A stretch of DNA of 64,000 nt from JACZUI01 sp965216725 (GTDB lineage Bacteria > Actinomycetota > Acidimicrobiia > Spongiisociales > ZC4RG35), in contig CBDCGI010000007.1 in assembly GCA_965216725.1 (NCBI GenBank), positions 186,001 through 250,000 of the forward strand, read 5' to 3'. Within the stretch, counting starts at the first letter, position 1. Each line of letters starts with the position of its first letter. Below the pieces are notes generated by a model. The model saw only the letters and a list, made by a program, of their open reading frames with translations, had not been told where the DNA came from and made no database searches. The translations under genes and the position numbers were made by a program. Positions 24,004-32,427 of this stretch are shown here, in pieces.

Positions 24004-24742
24004 GAAAGACCGAGAGGCAATACAGCGATTGGCCGAGGCCAATCCGGTCGACGAGCGGCTTGTCGACGACTCCGACACCGATCGGGCCCAGGATCTGCTC
24101 AACCAAGCGATCTCTTCCCCATACGATGAATCAACGGGCCGTCGTCGACGGATTGTCACACCACGCAGGGCAGTGCTGATGGGAGTATCAGCCCTGATCC
24201 TCGTTGCCGCTGCCCTGTACGCCACGCGTTCCATCGATGAGCCGACCGCCATTCTCTGTTACCAGGATGTAGACGTCGGCTCAGACATCGCCGCCGCCCC
24301 TGCCGGAGGCCCTGCCATCGCCAATGCTTGTCAGCAACCCTGGGTGGACGGCACACTCACCAACCCCCACGTGGTGGAACCAGGGGACGTACCTCCACTT
24401 ACCGCCTGCGTCAACGACGACGGAGCGCTCGCGGTGTTCCCGACCGACAACCTGGGAATCTGCGAAGACCTGGGGATGGCACGACCAGACACGGGTGACC
24501 AAGGCGCCGCCGATGCAGTCCGACAACTCGAAAAGGACCTGATCACATTCGCACTCAACAACAACTGCCCATCCCTCCAAGACGCAGAAGTCGCCGCACG
24601 GCGGTCCTTAGATACCAACGCACTCAACGACTGGACAATCCAGCCAGCAACACCGACCGACGAGCGACCATGCGTCGGGTTCTCGGTAGACAGCTCTAGG
24701 AACGCCGTGGTCTTGGTCACCGAGCCCCGGCCACCTACCTAA
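23996..24742 (+). CDS. Membrane protein coupled to the sigma factor (anti-sigma-like)
   Basis: The protein is 248 aa. The cytosolic N-terminal part of about 55 aa is charged ('KKDREAIQRLAEANPVDERLVDDSDTDRAQDLL'), one helix follows ('AVLMGVSALILVAAALYATRS'), and then an exported domain with several cysteines. No zinc-finger HxxxCxxC is seen. Position directly overlapping the sigma gene and the single-pass topology suggest an anti-sigma or sensor partner. This is inference from context. Confidence 0.65.
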   Translation: MPKKDREAIQRLAEANPVDERLVDDSDTDRAQDLLNQAISSPYDESTGRRRRIVTPRRAVLMGVSALILVAAALYATRSIDEPTAILCYQDVDVGSDIAAAPAGGPAIANACQQPWVDGTLTNPHVVEPGDVPPLTACVNDDGALAVFPTDNLGICEDLGMARPDTGDQGAADAVRQLEKDLITFALNNNCPSLQDAEVAARRSLDTNALNDWTIQPATPTDERPCVGFSVDSSRNAVVLVTEPRPPT

Positions 24743-24981
24743 CCGATTCTTCTCGAGAATTGCCCGACGCCTGGCCTGGCGTCATCGCCGCGTAGCGACC
24801 GGACGTGTACGGCGGGGCGTAGGAAGAACCATGTGGTCTTATTCATTCATCGCAGTGTTGGCGCATGTATGCGCGCCCGCTTCTGCGGACCGTGAAGAAA
24901 GGGCGCGACAAGAAGCCCCCTCAAGACACAAGTCAACCAACAGGAGGGCCAAACCTCGACATACATCGAAAGGACCCGCGC
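24743..24981. other. Intergenic region with weak stem before a secreted protein
   Basis: 239 bp without a credible gene. GACGCC (24766-24771) and GGCGTC (24778-24783) can form a short stem just after the stop at 24742. A ribosome site GAAAGGACC precedes the ATG at 24982. I see no clear promoter. Confidence 0.35.
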
Positions 24982-25377
24982 ATGCGTGGACGCAGCTGGA
25001 ACATCGGACGACGAATCCGGAGCTTCTCGACAACAGGAGCGCTTGTCGCAATGGCCTTGGTTGTCACGATGGCCAGCACGGCTCTTGCCGCTTCAGTAGT
25101 CCGGTACAACCCCTGTACTCATATCGATGCGAATGGATACAACTCAAGTGGGGGTGGAACGGTTTGGGCCTATACCGCCGAGTACCTTGACAATTGCGAC
25201 GCCGTGCGAATGAGTCAGCTCAAGTATGTTGACCAGAGCTACGTGACCCGCCTTGTGTACTACTCAAGCTCGGATCCCGTTTCTCACTATCGATCCAAGC
25301 CGGGGATCGATGTCATATGGTCTCAACACCGGGCTGCCGATCCGAACTGGGTAATCGATCCGACCCTCTACGGCTAG
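24982..25377 (+). CDS. Small secreted protein (cassette B)
   Basis: The protein is 131 aa from ATG 24982. A long Arg-rich n-region and hydrophobic core (GALVAMALVVTMASTALAA) make a signal peptide. The mature part of about 94 aa is aromatic/Ser-rich with two cysteines ('NPCTHIDANGYNS', 'YLDNCDAVRMSQ') that may pair, and many Tyr ('VYYSSSDPVSHYRSK'). No family is recognised. It lies 16 bp before the lipoprotein and exporter genes, so it is a candidate cargo or extracellular partner. Confidence 0.65.
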   Translation: MRGRSWNIGRRIRSFSTTGALVAMALVVTMASTALAASVVRYNPCTHIDANGYNSSGGGTVWAYTAEYLDNCDAVRMSQLKYVDQSYVTRLVYYSSSDPVSHYRSKPGIDVIWSQHRAADPNWVIDPTLYG

Positions 25378-25393
25378 TCGGGGACAACTCGAA

Positions 25394-25945
25394 ATGCGCA
25401 AGCCGGCGCCCCCTAGCGTGGCGAAGGCGTTGACCCTTATCAGTGCTCTCGCACTCCTTTGGTCTTGCTCCGGAGGATCGGCTGAACCGGTGAGGGGAGA
25501 GGTGATAGCGCCTGACGTTCCCGAGTTCCAAGCGAGACTGATCGAGGGTGGAGTCACATTCTCCGAGTACGAGTCAGCAGTACTCACTGCGATGTCATGT
25601 CTCAACGATGCTGGTATCGACGTTGAAGGCCCGCACCTAGAGCAAGGCGGACGTTTCCTCTCATTTGATTTCGGCATCTTTCCTGAGGGCACGCCGGACT
25701 CTGAAGTTGAAGCCGCGAGCCAAGCGATGAGCCGGTGCGAGGATGAGTATCTGACCTATGTGGTAGATGCGTATACAAAGGAGAATCAACCCTCGGAGGC
25801 CGAGGTCGCCGAAAGAGAACGACTGAGGCGAGAATGCGCTGCTGACCTCGGATTCGATATCTCGGGCGACAGCCCCGATTCGGCGTTGTACGACCTCCTC
25901 CTGAGCTACCCAGACGTCAGCGTTTGCCTGGATCGGCACCCGTAG
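25394..25945 (+). CDS. Lipoprotein with Cys/Gly/Pro motif (cassette B)
   Basis: The protein is 183 aa. The signal peptide ends with lipobox LLWSC (Cys at about 25). The mature domain holds SCLNDAGIDVEGP, the same pattern as in the cassette A and C lipoproteins, followed by cysteines in 'MSRCEDEYLTYVV', 'RRECAADLGF' and 'VSVCLDRHP'. A charged helix 'ENQPSEAEVAERERLRRE' separates them. First gene of the lipoprotein-adaptor-ATPase-permease run on the plus strand. Confidence 0.7.
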   Translation: MRKPAPPSVAKALTLISALALLWSCSGGSAEPVRGEVIAPDVPEFQARLIEGGVTFSEYESAVLTAMSCLNDAGIDVEGPHLEQGGRFLSFDFGIFPEGTPDSEVEAASQAMSRCEDEYLTYVVDAYTKENQPSEAEVAERERLRRECAADLGFDISGDSPDSALYDLLLSYPDVSVCLDRHP

Positions 25946-26016
25946 TGGGTACGCCCGACCCGCCTACAGCTGCTACCAGGGATTGGAAGTACCCATCTCT
26001 GAGTATGCCAACCTAG

Positions 26017-27036
26017 ATGTCTGGTTCGCGTCTCTTGCTGATCGTGATCCTCCTTGTTGCGGTCCCTCTCGCCGGATTGTTCTGGCTGCGATACGCAGTG
26101 GACGACGAGCTGAGGGAGATCGCCCCGGTTCCCGTAGCTGTATTGGTCGAGCCGCGGCCGGTCGCTCTTGACGGACGGTTCGAGACCGTGGCGGAGCTGA
26201 CGTGGTCGGACCCTGTCGTCGTCAACTCGCCGTTCCTCCAGGGGGTGGTTACGGCGGTCTATGCAACTCCAGGATCTCGGTTAGTCACAGGATCACGCGT
26301 CGTTGCCGTCGATGGCGTAGACCGGCTGGCGGCCGCCACAGTGCTTCCCTTCTGGCGATCTCTGGAAACAGGGCATTCGGGCGCCGACGTGGCGGCGCTT
26401 CAGTTCATTCTCGAGAGCCTTGGTCTGCTCGAAGACCACTTGGGTGGAGTCATGGATTCTCCAACCGTTTCGGCTGTGAACAGGTTTGCCGCCCGACTCG
26501 GAGCACCTCCTCCCAAGGGGGTGTTTGACCCTTCATGGGTGGTTTGGCTCCCGCAAGAGTCATTCGACGTCGGCTCAACCCACGTCGTTACCGGTTCTCC
26601 AACCACCGCCGGCTTGACAATCTTGGAAGGAAAGCGGCATCTGGAACAGTTTCAAATCACCATCGATTCCGACCAGGAGCTCACCGGCTCATGGGTATTC
26701 GAGTTCAACGGGCAAGAGATTCAGTTGATCAACGGTGAACCGACGCTGGAAGGTACCCGACAACTCGAGCGTCTCGAGGTCGGACAGGCAGAACTGATTG
26801 GAGAGCTCTTCAAGAAGGCTCCCACAAATGTTCTTTCCATTCCGGCGCCAGCAGTGCGTACCAGCATCGACGAGTCACTGTGCGTCTTCGTGAGCTCATC
26901 AACCGGGTTCCGACCAAGGTCTGTCGTATTGGCTGGCGGCGGACTGGGCGAGGCCTTCGTGGATTCGGGCATTGAGGGTTCCGACCTCGTCCTAGCGAAT
27001 CCCGGTGAATTGTCTCCACCGCTCGAATGTCCGTAG
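26017..27036 (+). CDS. Membrane-anchored adaptor with peptidoglycan-binding-like domain (cassette B)
   Basis: The protein is 339 aa. One N-terminal helix (LLLIVILLVAVPLAGLFWLRY) precedes a beta-rich first part with 'VVVNSPFLQGVVTAVYATPGSRLVTGSRVVAVDGVD' (lipoyl/barrel-like) and a PG-binding-like unit 'HSGADVAALQFILESLGLLEDHLGGVMDSPTVSAVNRFA'. The C-terminal half is adaptor-like and ends at the ATPase gene, which it overlaps by 10 bp. The overall layout matches the adaptors at 16185 and 31346 although similarity is low. Confidence 0.7.
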   Translation: MSGSRLLLIVILLVAVPLAGLFWLRYAVDDELREIAPVPVAVLVEPRPVALDGRFETVAELTWSDPVVVNSPFLQGVVTAVYATPGSRLVTGSRVVAVDGVDRLAAATVLPFWRSLETGHSGADVAALQFILESLGLLEDHLGGVMDSPTVSAVNRFAARLGAPPPKGVFDPSWVVWLPQESFDVGSTHVVTGSPTTAGLTILEGKRHLEQFQITIDSDQELTGSWVFEFNGQEIQLINGEPTLEGTRQLERLEVGQAELIGELFKKAPTNVLSIPAPAVRTSIDESLCVFVSSSTGFRPRSVVLAGGGLGEAFVDSGIEGSDLVLANPGELSPPLECP

Positions 27037-27686
27037 AACTCAAAACCGTTTCCCACGGCTTCGGTGGTGCACTAGTTCTGCGCGGCATCGACCTGCACAT
27101 CTCCGGAGGTGAAAGCATCGCAGTCATGGGACCTTCGGGTTCGGGCAAGACAACGCTGCTCGCGATATGCGGTCTTTTGCTTCAACCGACTACTGGCACT
27201 GTGCTGATCGATGGTCGGGGAGTGAGCGGAACTGAATCGCGCCAGGATGAGATTCGTCGAAAGAATTTTGCATGGATCTTCCAATCGATGAACGTCCTCC
27301 CGAGAAGGAGTACCGTCGAAAACGTTGCCCTGCCCCTTCTCACTGCTGGCGCTGATCTCGAGAGTGCGCACACCGCTGCCCGCCACATCACGAGCGCCGT
27401 CGGTCTCGCCGATCTAGCCGACAGAGCGGCAAGGACCCTGTCCGGTGGCGAACTGCAAAGGATGTGCATCGCCCGGGCATTTGTAAGCCGTCCCCCGGTG
27501 GTGTTAGCCGACGAGCCCACAGGCCAGCTAGACGCATCTACAACAGGCTCTGTCCTGGACTTTCTCTTCGACCTCACCATGTCGAGCGGCATTGGACTGC
27601 TTGTGGCCACTCACGACGAGTCGGTCGGAAACCGATGTAACCGGATCGTCCGGCTGGAAAACGGGAAGCTGGTTCAAGGCTCGTGA
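27027..27686 (+). CDS. MacB/LolD-type ABC transporter ATPase (cassette B)
   Basis: The protein is 219 aa. Walker A 'GPSGSGKTTLLAICGLLLQP', Q-loop 'WIFQSMNVLP', signature LSGGELQRMCIARA, Walker B 'VVLADEPTGQLD' and switch 'LLVATHDESVG' are present. It overlaps the permease start (GTG 27683) by 4 nt. Confidence 0.92.
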   Translation: MSVELKTVSHGFGGALVLRGIDLHISGGESIAVMGPSGSGKTTLLAICGLLLQPTTGTVLIDGRGVSGTESRQDEIRRKNFAWIFQSMNVLPRRSTVENVALPLLTAGADLESAHTAARHITSAVGLADLADRAARTLSGGELQRMCIARAFVSRPPVVLADEPTGQLDASTTGSVLDFLFDLTMSSGIGLLVATHDESVGNRCNRIVRLENGKLVQGS

Positions 27687-28765
27687 GGGGTTGGCGAATA
27701 TCGACGCTGATAAGCGACGCCGGGTCAAATCTAACGTCGGGCGGTATTCGGACCACTGTCCTGTTTGCGACGGCATTGCTGGTACTCGGCGGCTTAAGTC
27801 TCAGCGAATTGTCGGCTACTGGGCAGGTCTTGGCACTCCACAACGACCAGAAGCTACGGGGAGTCGACGTGGTGGTCGTTGAAAACGCCCAGGTCATCCC
27901 GGCCTGGGAATGCATCGTCCTCTCCCAAAACGCCGCCGTCAAGTACACAGGCGCCTTGACGCTCCTGGATCCGATCGAGTTTGAATCATCACCGGGGACG
28001 CTGTTCCAGAACGTCGCCGTCAACGGGGACATGTTGCGAATTTGGGCGCCGAATCGACGGAGTTCGTCCCTCCCTCGGGATGCCTTGCTGGTTGGCCCAT
28101 CTGTCGCTGATTCTCTCGGTGTTGGGAATGGCGACTACGCGACTCCGCAGGGCGACATCACCCGGCCCGTCAAGGTGATCGATCCGTCCCTCCGCAATGC
28201 TCAGGCCAACCGATGGGTCATCACCGCCGCAACACCCGTGAGTGTCGCAGATCAGTGCTGGATCGAGCTTCTTCCGGGGGTCGGCGCCTCTCGACGCTCG
28301 ATAGCCGAGTGGTGGTTCCGTCCCTTGGGAGAAGGCACAACGATCCGATCCGCCATCGATCTCGGCCCCTTCGCCCAAGACCCCGACGATACTCTAGAAG
28401 GCAGAAGCGAGGCCCGACTCTGGGTTCTCGCGAGTGCCGTGCTGACGTTGATTCTGCTCCTTTCGATGTGGTTTCGGCGGGGCGAACTGAGCTTGTATCG
28501 GGCGCTTGGATCAACTCGCACCGCGCTGCTTTGCATCACCCAGATCGAGACATCCATCGTGGTGGGCGTAGCAGGGATAGTTGGATCGATTTGGGCCGCA
28601 GCCACATATACGGCGCTCAATCCTGGTGGAGCAACGATCAGTCAGCTGGTGATAGCCGGTCGGTCCACACTATCGACCGTCCTGATTGCACTCGTGTTAG
28701 CGCCGGTCATGGTATTGCCCTTCGGCGCGCGAAAGGGTCTTCTCAGCCAGCTCAAGGACCGCTGA
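27683..28765 (+). CDS. FtsX/MacB-like ABC permease, divergent (cassette B)
   Basis: The protein is 360 aa. An N-terminal helix (VLFATALLVLGGLSLSEL) is followed by an extracytoplasmic domain of about 215 aa containing two cysteines ('AWECIVLSQ', 'VADQCWIELL'), then three helices from about 250. The FtsX hallmark is weak but visible as 'RRGELSLYRALGSTRTALLCITQIETS'. The protein is shorter and more divergent than the cassette A permease. Its stop overlaps the next start (TGATG). Confidence 0.8.
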   Translation: MRGWRISTLISDAGSNLTSGGIRTTVLFATALLVLGGLSLSELSATGQVLALHNDQKLRGVDVVVVENAQVIPAWECIVLSQNAAVKYTGALTLLDPIEFESSPGTLFQNVAVNGDMLRIWAPNRRSSSLPRDALLVGPSVADSLGVGNGDYATPQGDITRPVKVIDPSLRNAQANRWVITAATPVSVADQCWIELLPGVGASRRSIAEWWFRPLGEGTTIRSAIDLGPFAQDPDDTLEGRSEARLWVLASAVLTLILLLSMWFRRGELSLYRALGSTRTALLCITQIETSIVVGVAGIVGSIWAAATYTALNPGGATISQLVIAGRSTLSTVLIALVLAPVMVLPFGARKGLLSQLKDR

Positions 28766-29358
28766 TGGCGCGCTGGTCACGGTTCAGGTCGTCGATGAGT
28801 ATTGGCACTGCAATCTTGTTGGCTTGGTTGCTATGGAGCAACCTGTCGAAACCCACCGCGTTTCTCGACTACGAGAAGTACGACACGGTTGCCGATCTTG
28901 CCGATGACTCTGGCGCCGTGATCGTCGCCCAGATCGGCTCCGAACTCCAGGAATGGGAGGACCGAGGAGGTAATCCACCTGTAATCGAAGGTAAGACCAT
29001 CGAGGGCCGCCCCATGGTTCTTATTGAAGTGGCGGTCACCGAAGTTCTCGCCGGTTCAGTGACCACCAAGACGCTGGTCGTGGCGAGACCAGATCTCGAC
29101 CGGATACGTGTCGACAATCTTGCGCCACTTGACGAGGGCGAGAATCAGGTTCTCTTCCTGGACTATGTACCCAAACAACGAGCACCTGACATCCCGGAGG
29201 GGTACGACGGAGTCTGGGTCCTCGTTGGAGGCGACGGAGGCGTCTTCGACGTGGACGGCACCATAGCAACACCGCGCCTCGGCCCACTGAGCCTGGATAC
29301 CGGAGGGGCACGCGTTGAGTCCCTGACCATTGAGGATATCGCTGCAGTAATCGGATAG
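28765..29358 (+). CDS. Membrane-anchored exported protein of unknown function (cassette B)
   Basis: The protein is 197 aa from ATG 28765, which overlaps the permease stop; a longer in-frame extension overlaps the permease gene and is rejected. One N-terminal helix (SMSIGTAILLAWLLWSNL), then an exported beta-rich domain ('DDSGAVIVAQIGSELQEW', 'LIEVAVTEVLAGSVTTKTLVV', 'ENQVLFLDYVP') with a Gly-rich end. No cysteines. Unrecognised; translational coupling suggests it belongs to the exporter. Confidence 0.7.
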   Translation: MARWSRFRSSMSIGTAILLAWLLWSNLSKPTAFLDYEKYDTVADLADDSGAVIVAQIGSELQEWEDRGGNPPVIEGKTIEGRPMVLIEVAVTEVLAGSVTTKTLVVARPDLDRIRVDNLAPLDEGENQVLFLDYVPKQRAPDIPEGYDGVWVLVGGDGGVFDVDGTIATPRLGPLSLDTGGARVESLTIEDIAAVIG

Positions 29359-29438
29359 GCTTGATCACGCCCATCGGTGATCCACGCCCGAAGTTGGATC
29401 AGATGCATTTAAGAACCGGCCAACACGAATCTGGGGCC

Positions 29439-31349
29439 TCACCTGCGAAGGGCGTCAACGGGTTGCAACGCCGCTGCCTGGACCGCGGGAATGAGGCCCG
29501 CCACGAACCCGACCACAGTCCCTGCAAGCGGCGCCAAGAGTAGAACACCCGTCGGCACCACCGGCGCCCATTCGCGAGCCACGGAAATCACGAGCGCCGC
29601 AAGGAGAGCAGCCACCAAGCCTAAGAGACTCGCGATCAACCCCGTCACCGCTGTCTCACCAACAATCATGGATCCGATTCCGAAACGGCTCATGCCCAGG
29701 GCGCGGCGAAGGCCGATCTCGTATCGGCGCTCGAGGATCCCGGCCAGCGATGAACTCGCAATTCCGAACGCCGACACGATGAGCAATGAGGCCGCCAGAA
29801 TCACCACGAATTCGTCTACTTGAGTCGTCACTGCGCTAGCGAGGCGCTCGGCTTCCGGTGGATATGCGACGAACAGTTCGTTGGATCGGCTGGGATCAAC
29901 CACGTAGGGAAGCTCGGACGCCACAGTCTCAGCTGCTCCGAGTTCGACGTCTACGACCACCTCAGAGGCCTTGGCTTCATCGGGCCAATATCGCTCAGCG
30001 GTGGCTGCCGGCAAGAGGACCTCGAAGAGGACCTCCGGGCTACGACCAACATCTTCGATGACGCCGCGCACGATGAACCTCCGCCCAGAAAGCCAGAGTC
30101 GGGAGCCAGCAACGATCGGGACATCCAAGTCGTCGACAAGGACCTGGCCGATTAGAACCGCGGGCGACCCCAAAGCGGTGTCCGAGTGGAGGAAGCCGGG
30201 ACCGTCGATCTGAGGCTCCAGATTCGCCACGGCACCGTCCGAAACTGCGCGGACCGGGGCGATCACTGAATCGAGAACCCACGGGCCATCGCCGGCTACC
30301 ACTTCGTGGTTCCCGATCGACCAGCGCCGGCCAACGCCCTCTACTCCCGGCAACGAGGCCACGTCGCTCTCGATGTCAGGGTCCCGGAGCGAATCAAGTG
30401 TGTCGGAGCCAGAAAGTCTCACACTCGTTGCCGCCAACAGGTCGAATTCCTGCTCAATTCTCGACGCCGCGGTGGAGGACAACGTGACACCGAAAACCAA
30501 AAGACCAACCGCCAGCAAGGTTCCAAGAGACGCAAGTAGGGCTCGCCCTGGCCTTCTAGCTACATTGAGACCCGTATCTTCAATTCCATCCGCGATCTGG
30601 GCAATCCGGCTTGCTGTCGATGATCTCTCGATGGGCGGCTGGCCGCCTTGTGGGGCCTGTTCACCCGCGACCTTCCCTCGACGACTGACTATTCGACCAT
30701 CTGAGAGCTCTATTTGACGGTCGGCCCGTGCCGCTAGCTCAAGGTCATGAGTAACCAGGACAACGGCGCAATTGGAATCAGGTACGGTTCGAAGGAGGTC
30801 CACCACCATTTCTGAGTTGGCGGTGTCGAGGTTCCCGGTGGGCTCGTCACACAGCAGAAGTGATGGTCGATGAACTAGCGCCCTTGCGATGGCGGCCCGC
30901 TGACGTTCACCACCGGAAAGTGTGCCGGGTAGAACATCGGAGCGGTCCTCCAACCCCACAGCACCTATCAGATCCCGGGCCATGTCTCGTCGCTCTGATC
31001 GGGGGAACTCTGCCATCCTCAGTGCGAACTCGATGTTCTCCGCAACAGTCCGCGTGGGAATCAGATGCGAGTCCTGGAACACAAAGCCCACCGACCTTGC
31101 CCGCAGCTGCGTCCGCAAACGCTCGCTCGTCGACTCAACGTCCACACCCTGAACTTTGTAAGTGCCGGATGTCGTACGGTCAAGGAGCCCCAGAACATTT
31201 AGCAAGGTGGACTTCCCCGAGCCCGACTTGCCGACCACCGCAAGGAACTCCCCGCGCCGTACGACAAGATCAATCCCGGCGAGGGCATGAACCCGGCCTT
31301 CATCAAAAACCTTAAAAACCCCAACGAGCTCGGCGACGGGCGCCCTCAT
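29439..31349 (-). CDS. MacB-like ABC transporter, ATPase and permease fused (cassette C)
   Basis: The protein is 636 aa. ATPase domain residues 1-225: Walker A 'GKSGSGKSTLLNVLGLLDRT', signature LSGGERQRAAIARAL, Walker B 'LLLCDEPTGNLD'. A linker of about 40 aa leads to the permease: helix 'ALLASLGTLLAVGLLVFGVTL' (about 270), an exported MacB_PCD-like domain, then three helices with 'ILERRYEIGLRRALGMSRFGIGSMIVGETAV'. This is the domain order and length of E. coli MacB (648 aa). Cassettes A and B have the same parts as separate genes. Its start overlaps the adaptor stop by 4 nt. Confidence 0.92.
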   Translation of the reverse strand: MRAPVAELVGVFKVFDEGRVHALAGIDLVVRRGEFLAVVGKSGSGKSTLLNVLGLLDRTTSGTYKVQGVDVESTSERLRTQLRARSVGFVFQDSHLIPTRTVAENIEFALRMAEFPRSERRDMARDLIGAVGLEDRSDVLPGTLSGGERQRAAIARALVHRPSLLLCDEPTGNLDTANSEMVVDLLRTVPDSNCAVVLVTHDLELAARADRQIELSDGRIVSRRGKVAGEQAPQGGQPPIERSSTASRIAQIADGIEDTGLNVARRPGRALLASLGTLLAVGLLVFGVTLSSTAASRIEQEFDLLAATSVRLSGSDTLDSLRDPDIESDVASLPGVEGVGRRWSIGNHEVVAGDGPWVLDSVIAPVRAVSDGAVANLEPQIDGPGFLHSDTALGSPAVLIGQVLVDDLDVPIVAGSRLWLSGRRFIVRGVIEDVGRSPEVLFEVLLPAATAERYWPDEAKASEVVVDVELGAAETVASELPYVVDPSRSNELFVAYPPEAERLASAVTTQVDEFVVILAASLLIVSAFGIASSSLAGILERRYEIGLRRALGMSRFGIGSMIVGETAVTGLIASLLGLVAALLAALVISVAREWAPVVPTGVLLLAPLAGTVVGFVAGLIPAVQAAALQPVDALRR

Positions 31350-32416
31350 GGCACCGGGTTGAGTACAAGTGGCGATCCCTCATCGAGAATTCCGGAGTTG
31401 CTGCGGATCTCCACTCTGTCGATTGTCGCCACACCAACGGCGACCAGCACCGGGACTTCGTTTCCGCCTTCGTCTAAGACGACCACATAGGGCCCCCCGG
31501 GTCCGCTGAATACCGCTGGCGGGACTGCGGTCAGAACCGGTCCCGAGGTGCGGTCGAGGACCAACTCGACAACTACGGCTTGCTCTCCAATACGCGCAAG
31601 ACCCGGTATCGACAATCGGAGTGTGGTGTCTCCCTCTTCTGTTGGGTTGGTCGTGACACCGGAGACCTCGGTTTCCAACAGCACATCGCCCGACTGATCA
31701 AACAGTCTGACAGGAAGACCTTCGTCAAGGGGGTCGCTGAATCCAGGAGGCGGCGTCGCACTCACCACCAGCGCCCGGTCGTAGAAGCTGATGTCACCTG
31801 GCTGGAGCAGACTGCCCAATTCTGCCGAATAGGAATGGACGTACTGCGGGAAGTCGATGAACATGACTTCGCTGACTGGAACGACTGTTGGCGCAACTGG
31901 AGCGAGTGGATACCCCAGCGATTCGTACAACGCGCGAACCCCATTCTGCGTTGCTCGGTCGTAGCTACCGTTGGGCTGGATCTCGAGAAGACCGAGCCCG
32001 ACCAAGGCTTGTTGGAGTTGCGTGATATCGGGTCCATCTTCCATCCCCGGTTCAAAATCGCGCCATACCGGCAGGACGCCCTCCAATATGATTACGGGTC
32101 GCCCGGCTAGCTCGACGAGCGGTTGCCCGGAGACCAACCGAGAATCTCGCGAAAGGGAACCAACCCGAGTAACCACATTGGGGCGATCATTGGGAGGGAC
32201 GTACTCAACCACCCCTTCAGGCACGACCTCTCCGCGCAACCTGACCAGTTGCTCCAAAGTCTCCAAGCGAACGGGATCGGTCACCGCGACTCGTTCCGGC
32301 TCCGAGCGGAGCTGTGCTTGCTCAGGCGTTTCCAGCTGGCGACCCAAGAATGCTCCTAACGCGACTAGCCCCGCTGCCGCGACGACGAGAGTGACGATCA
32401 GTCGGACACCCTTCAT
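31346..32416 (-). CDS. Membrane-anchored adaptor with peptidoglycan-binding domain (cassette C)
   Basis: The protein is 356 aa. One N-terminal helix (LIVTLVVAAAGLVALGAFLG), a beta-hairpin region 'RLRGEVVPEGVVEYVPPNDRPNVVTRV', 'GQPLVELAGRPVIILEGVLPVWRDF', then a PG-binding unit 'DITQLQQALVGLGLLEIQPNGSYDRATQNGVRALYESLGYPL'. A C-terminal barrel ends 'VEIRSNSGILDEGSPLVLNP'. It sits between the lipoprotein (12-bp gap) and the MacB-like gene (4-nt overlap). Predicted to bridge the transporter and cell wall. Confidence 0.8.
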   Translation of the reverse strand: MKGVRLIVTLVVAAAGLVALGAFLGRQLETPEQAQLRSEPERVAVTDPVRLETLEQLVRLRGEVVPEGVVEYVPPNDRPNVVTRVGSLSRDSRLVSGQPLVELAGRPVIILEGVLPVWRDFEPGMEDGPDITQLQQALVGLGLLEIQPNGSYDRATQNGVRALYESLGYPLAPVAPTVVPVSEVMFIDFPQYVHSYSAELGSLLQPGDISFYDRALVVSATPPPGFSDPLDEGLPVRLFDQSGDVLLETEVSGVTTNPTEEGDTTLRLSIPGLARIGEQAVVVELVLDRTSGPVLTAVPPAVFSGPGGPYVVVLDEGGNEVPVLVAVGVATIDRVEIRSNSGILDEGSPLVLNPVP

Positions 32417-32427
32417 TCAGCTGGACT

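Noticed and set aside
24831..25190. Plus-strand frame MWSYSFIAVLAHVCAPAS... as a secreted protein
   Set aside because: After a short hydrophobic start it becomes Arg/Gln/His-rich and overlaps the better-supported secreted protein at 24982 in another frame.
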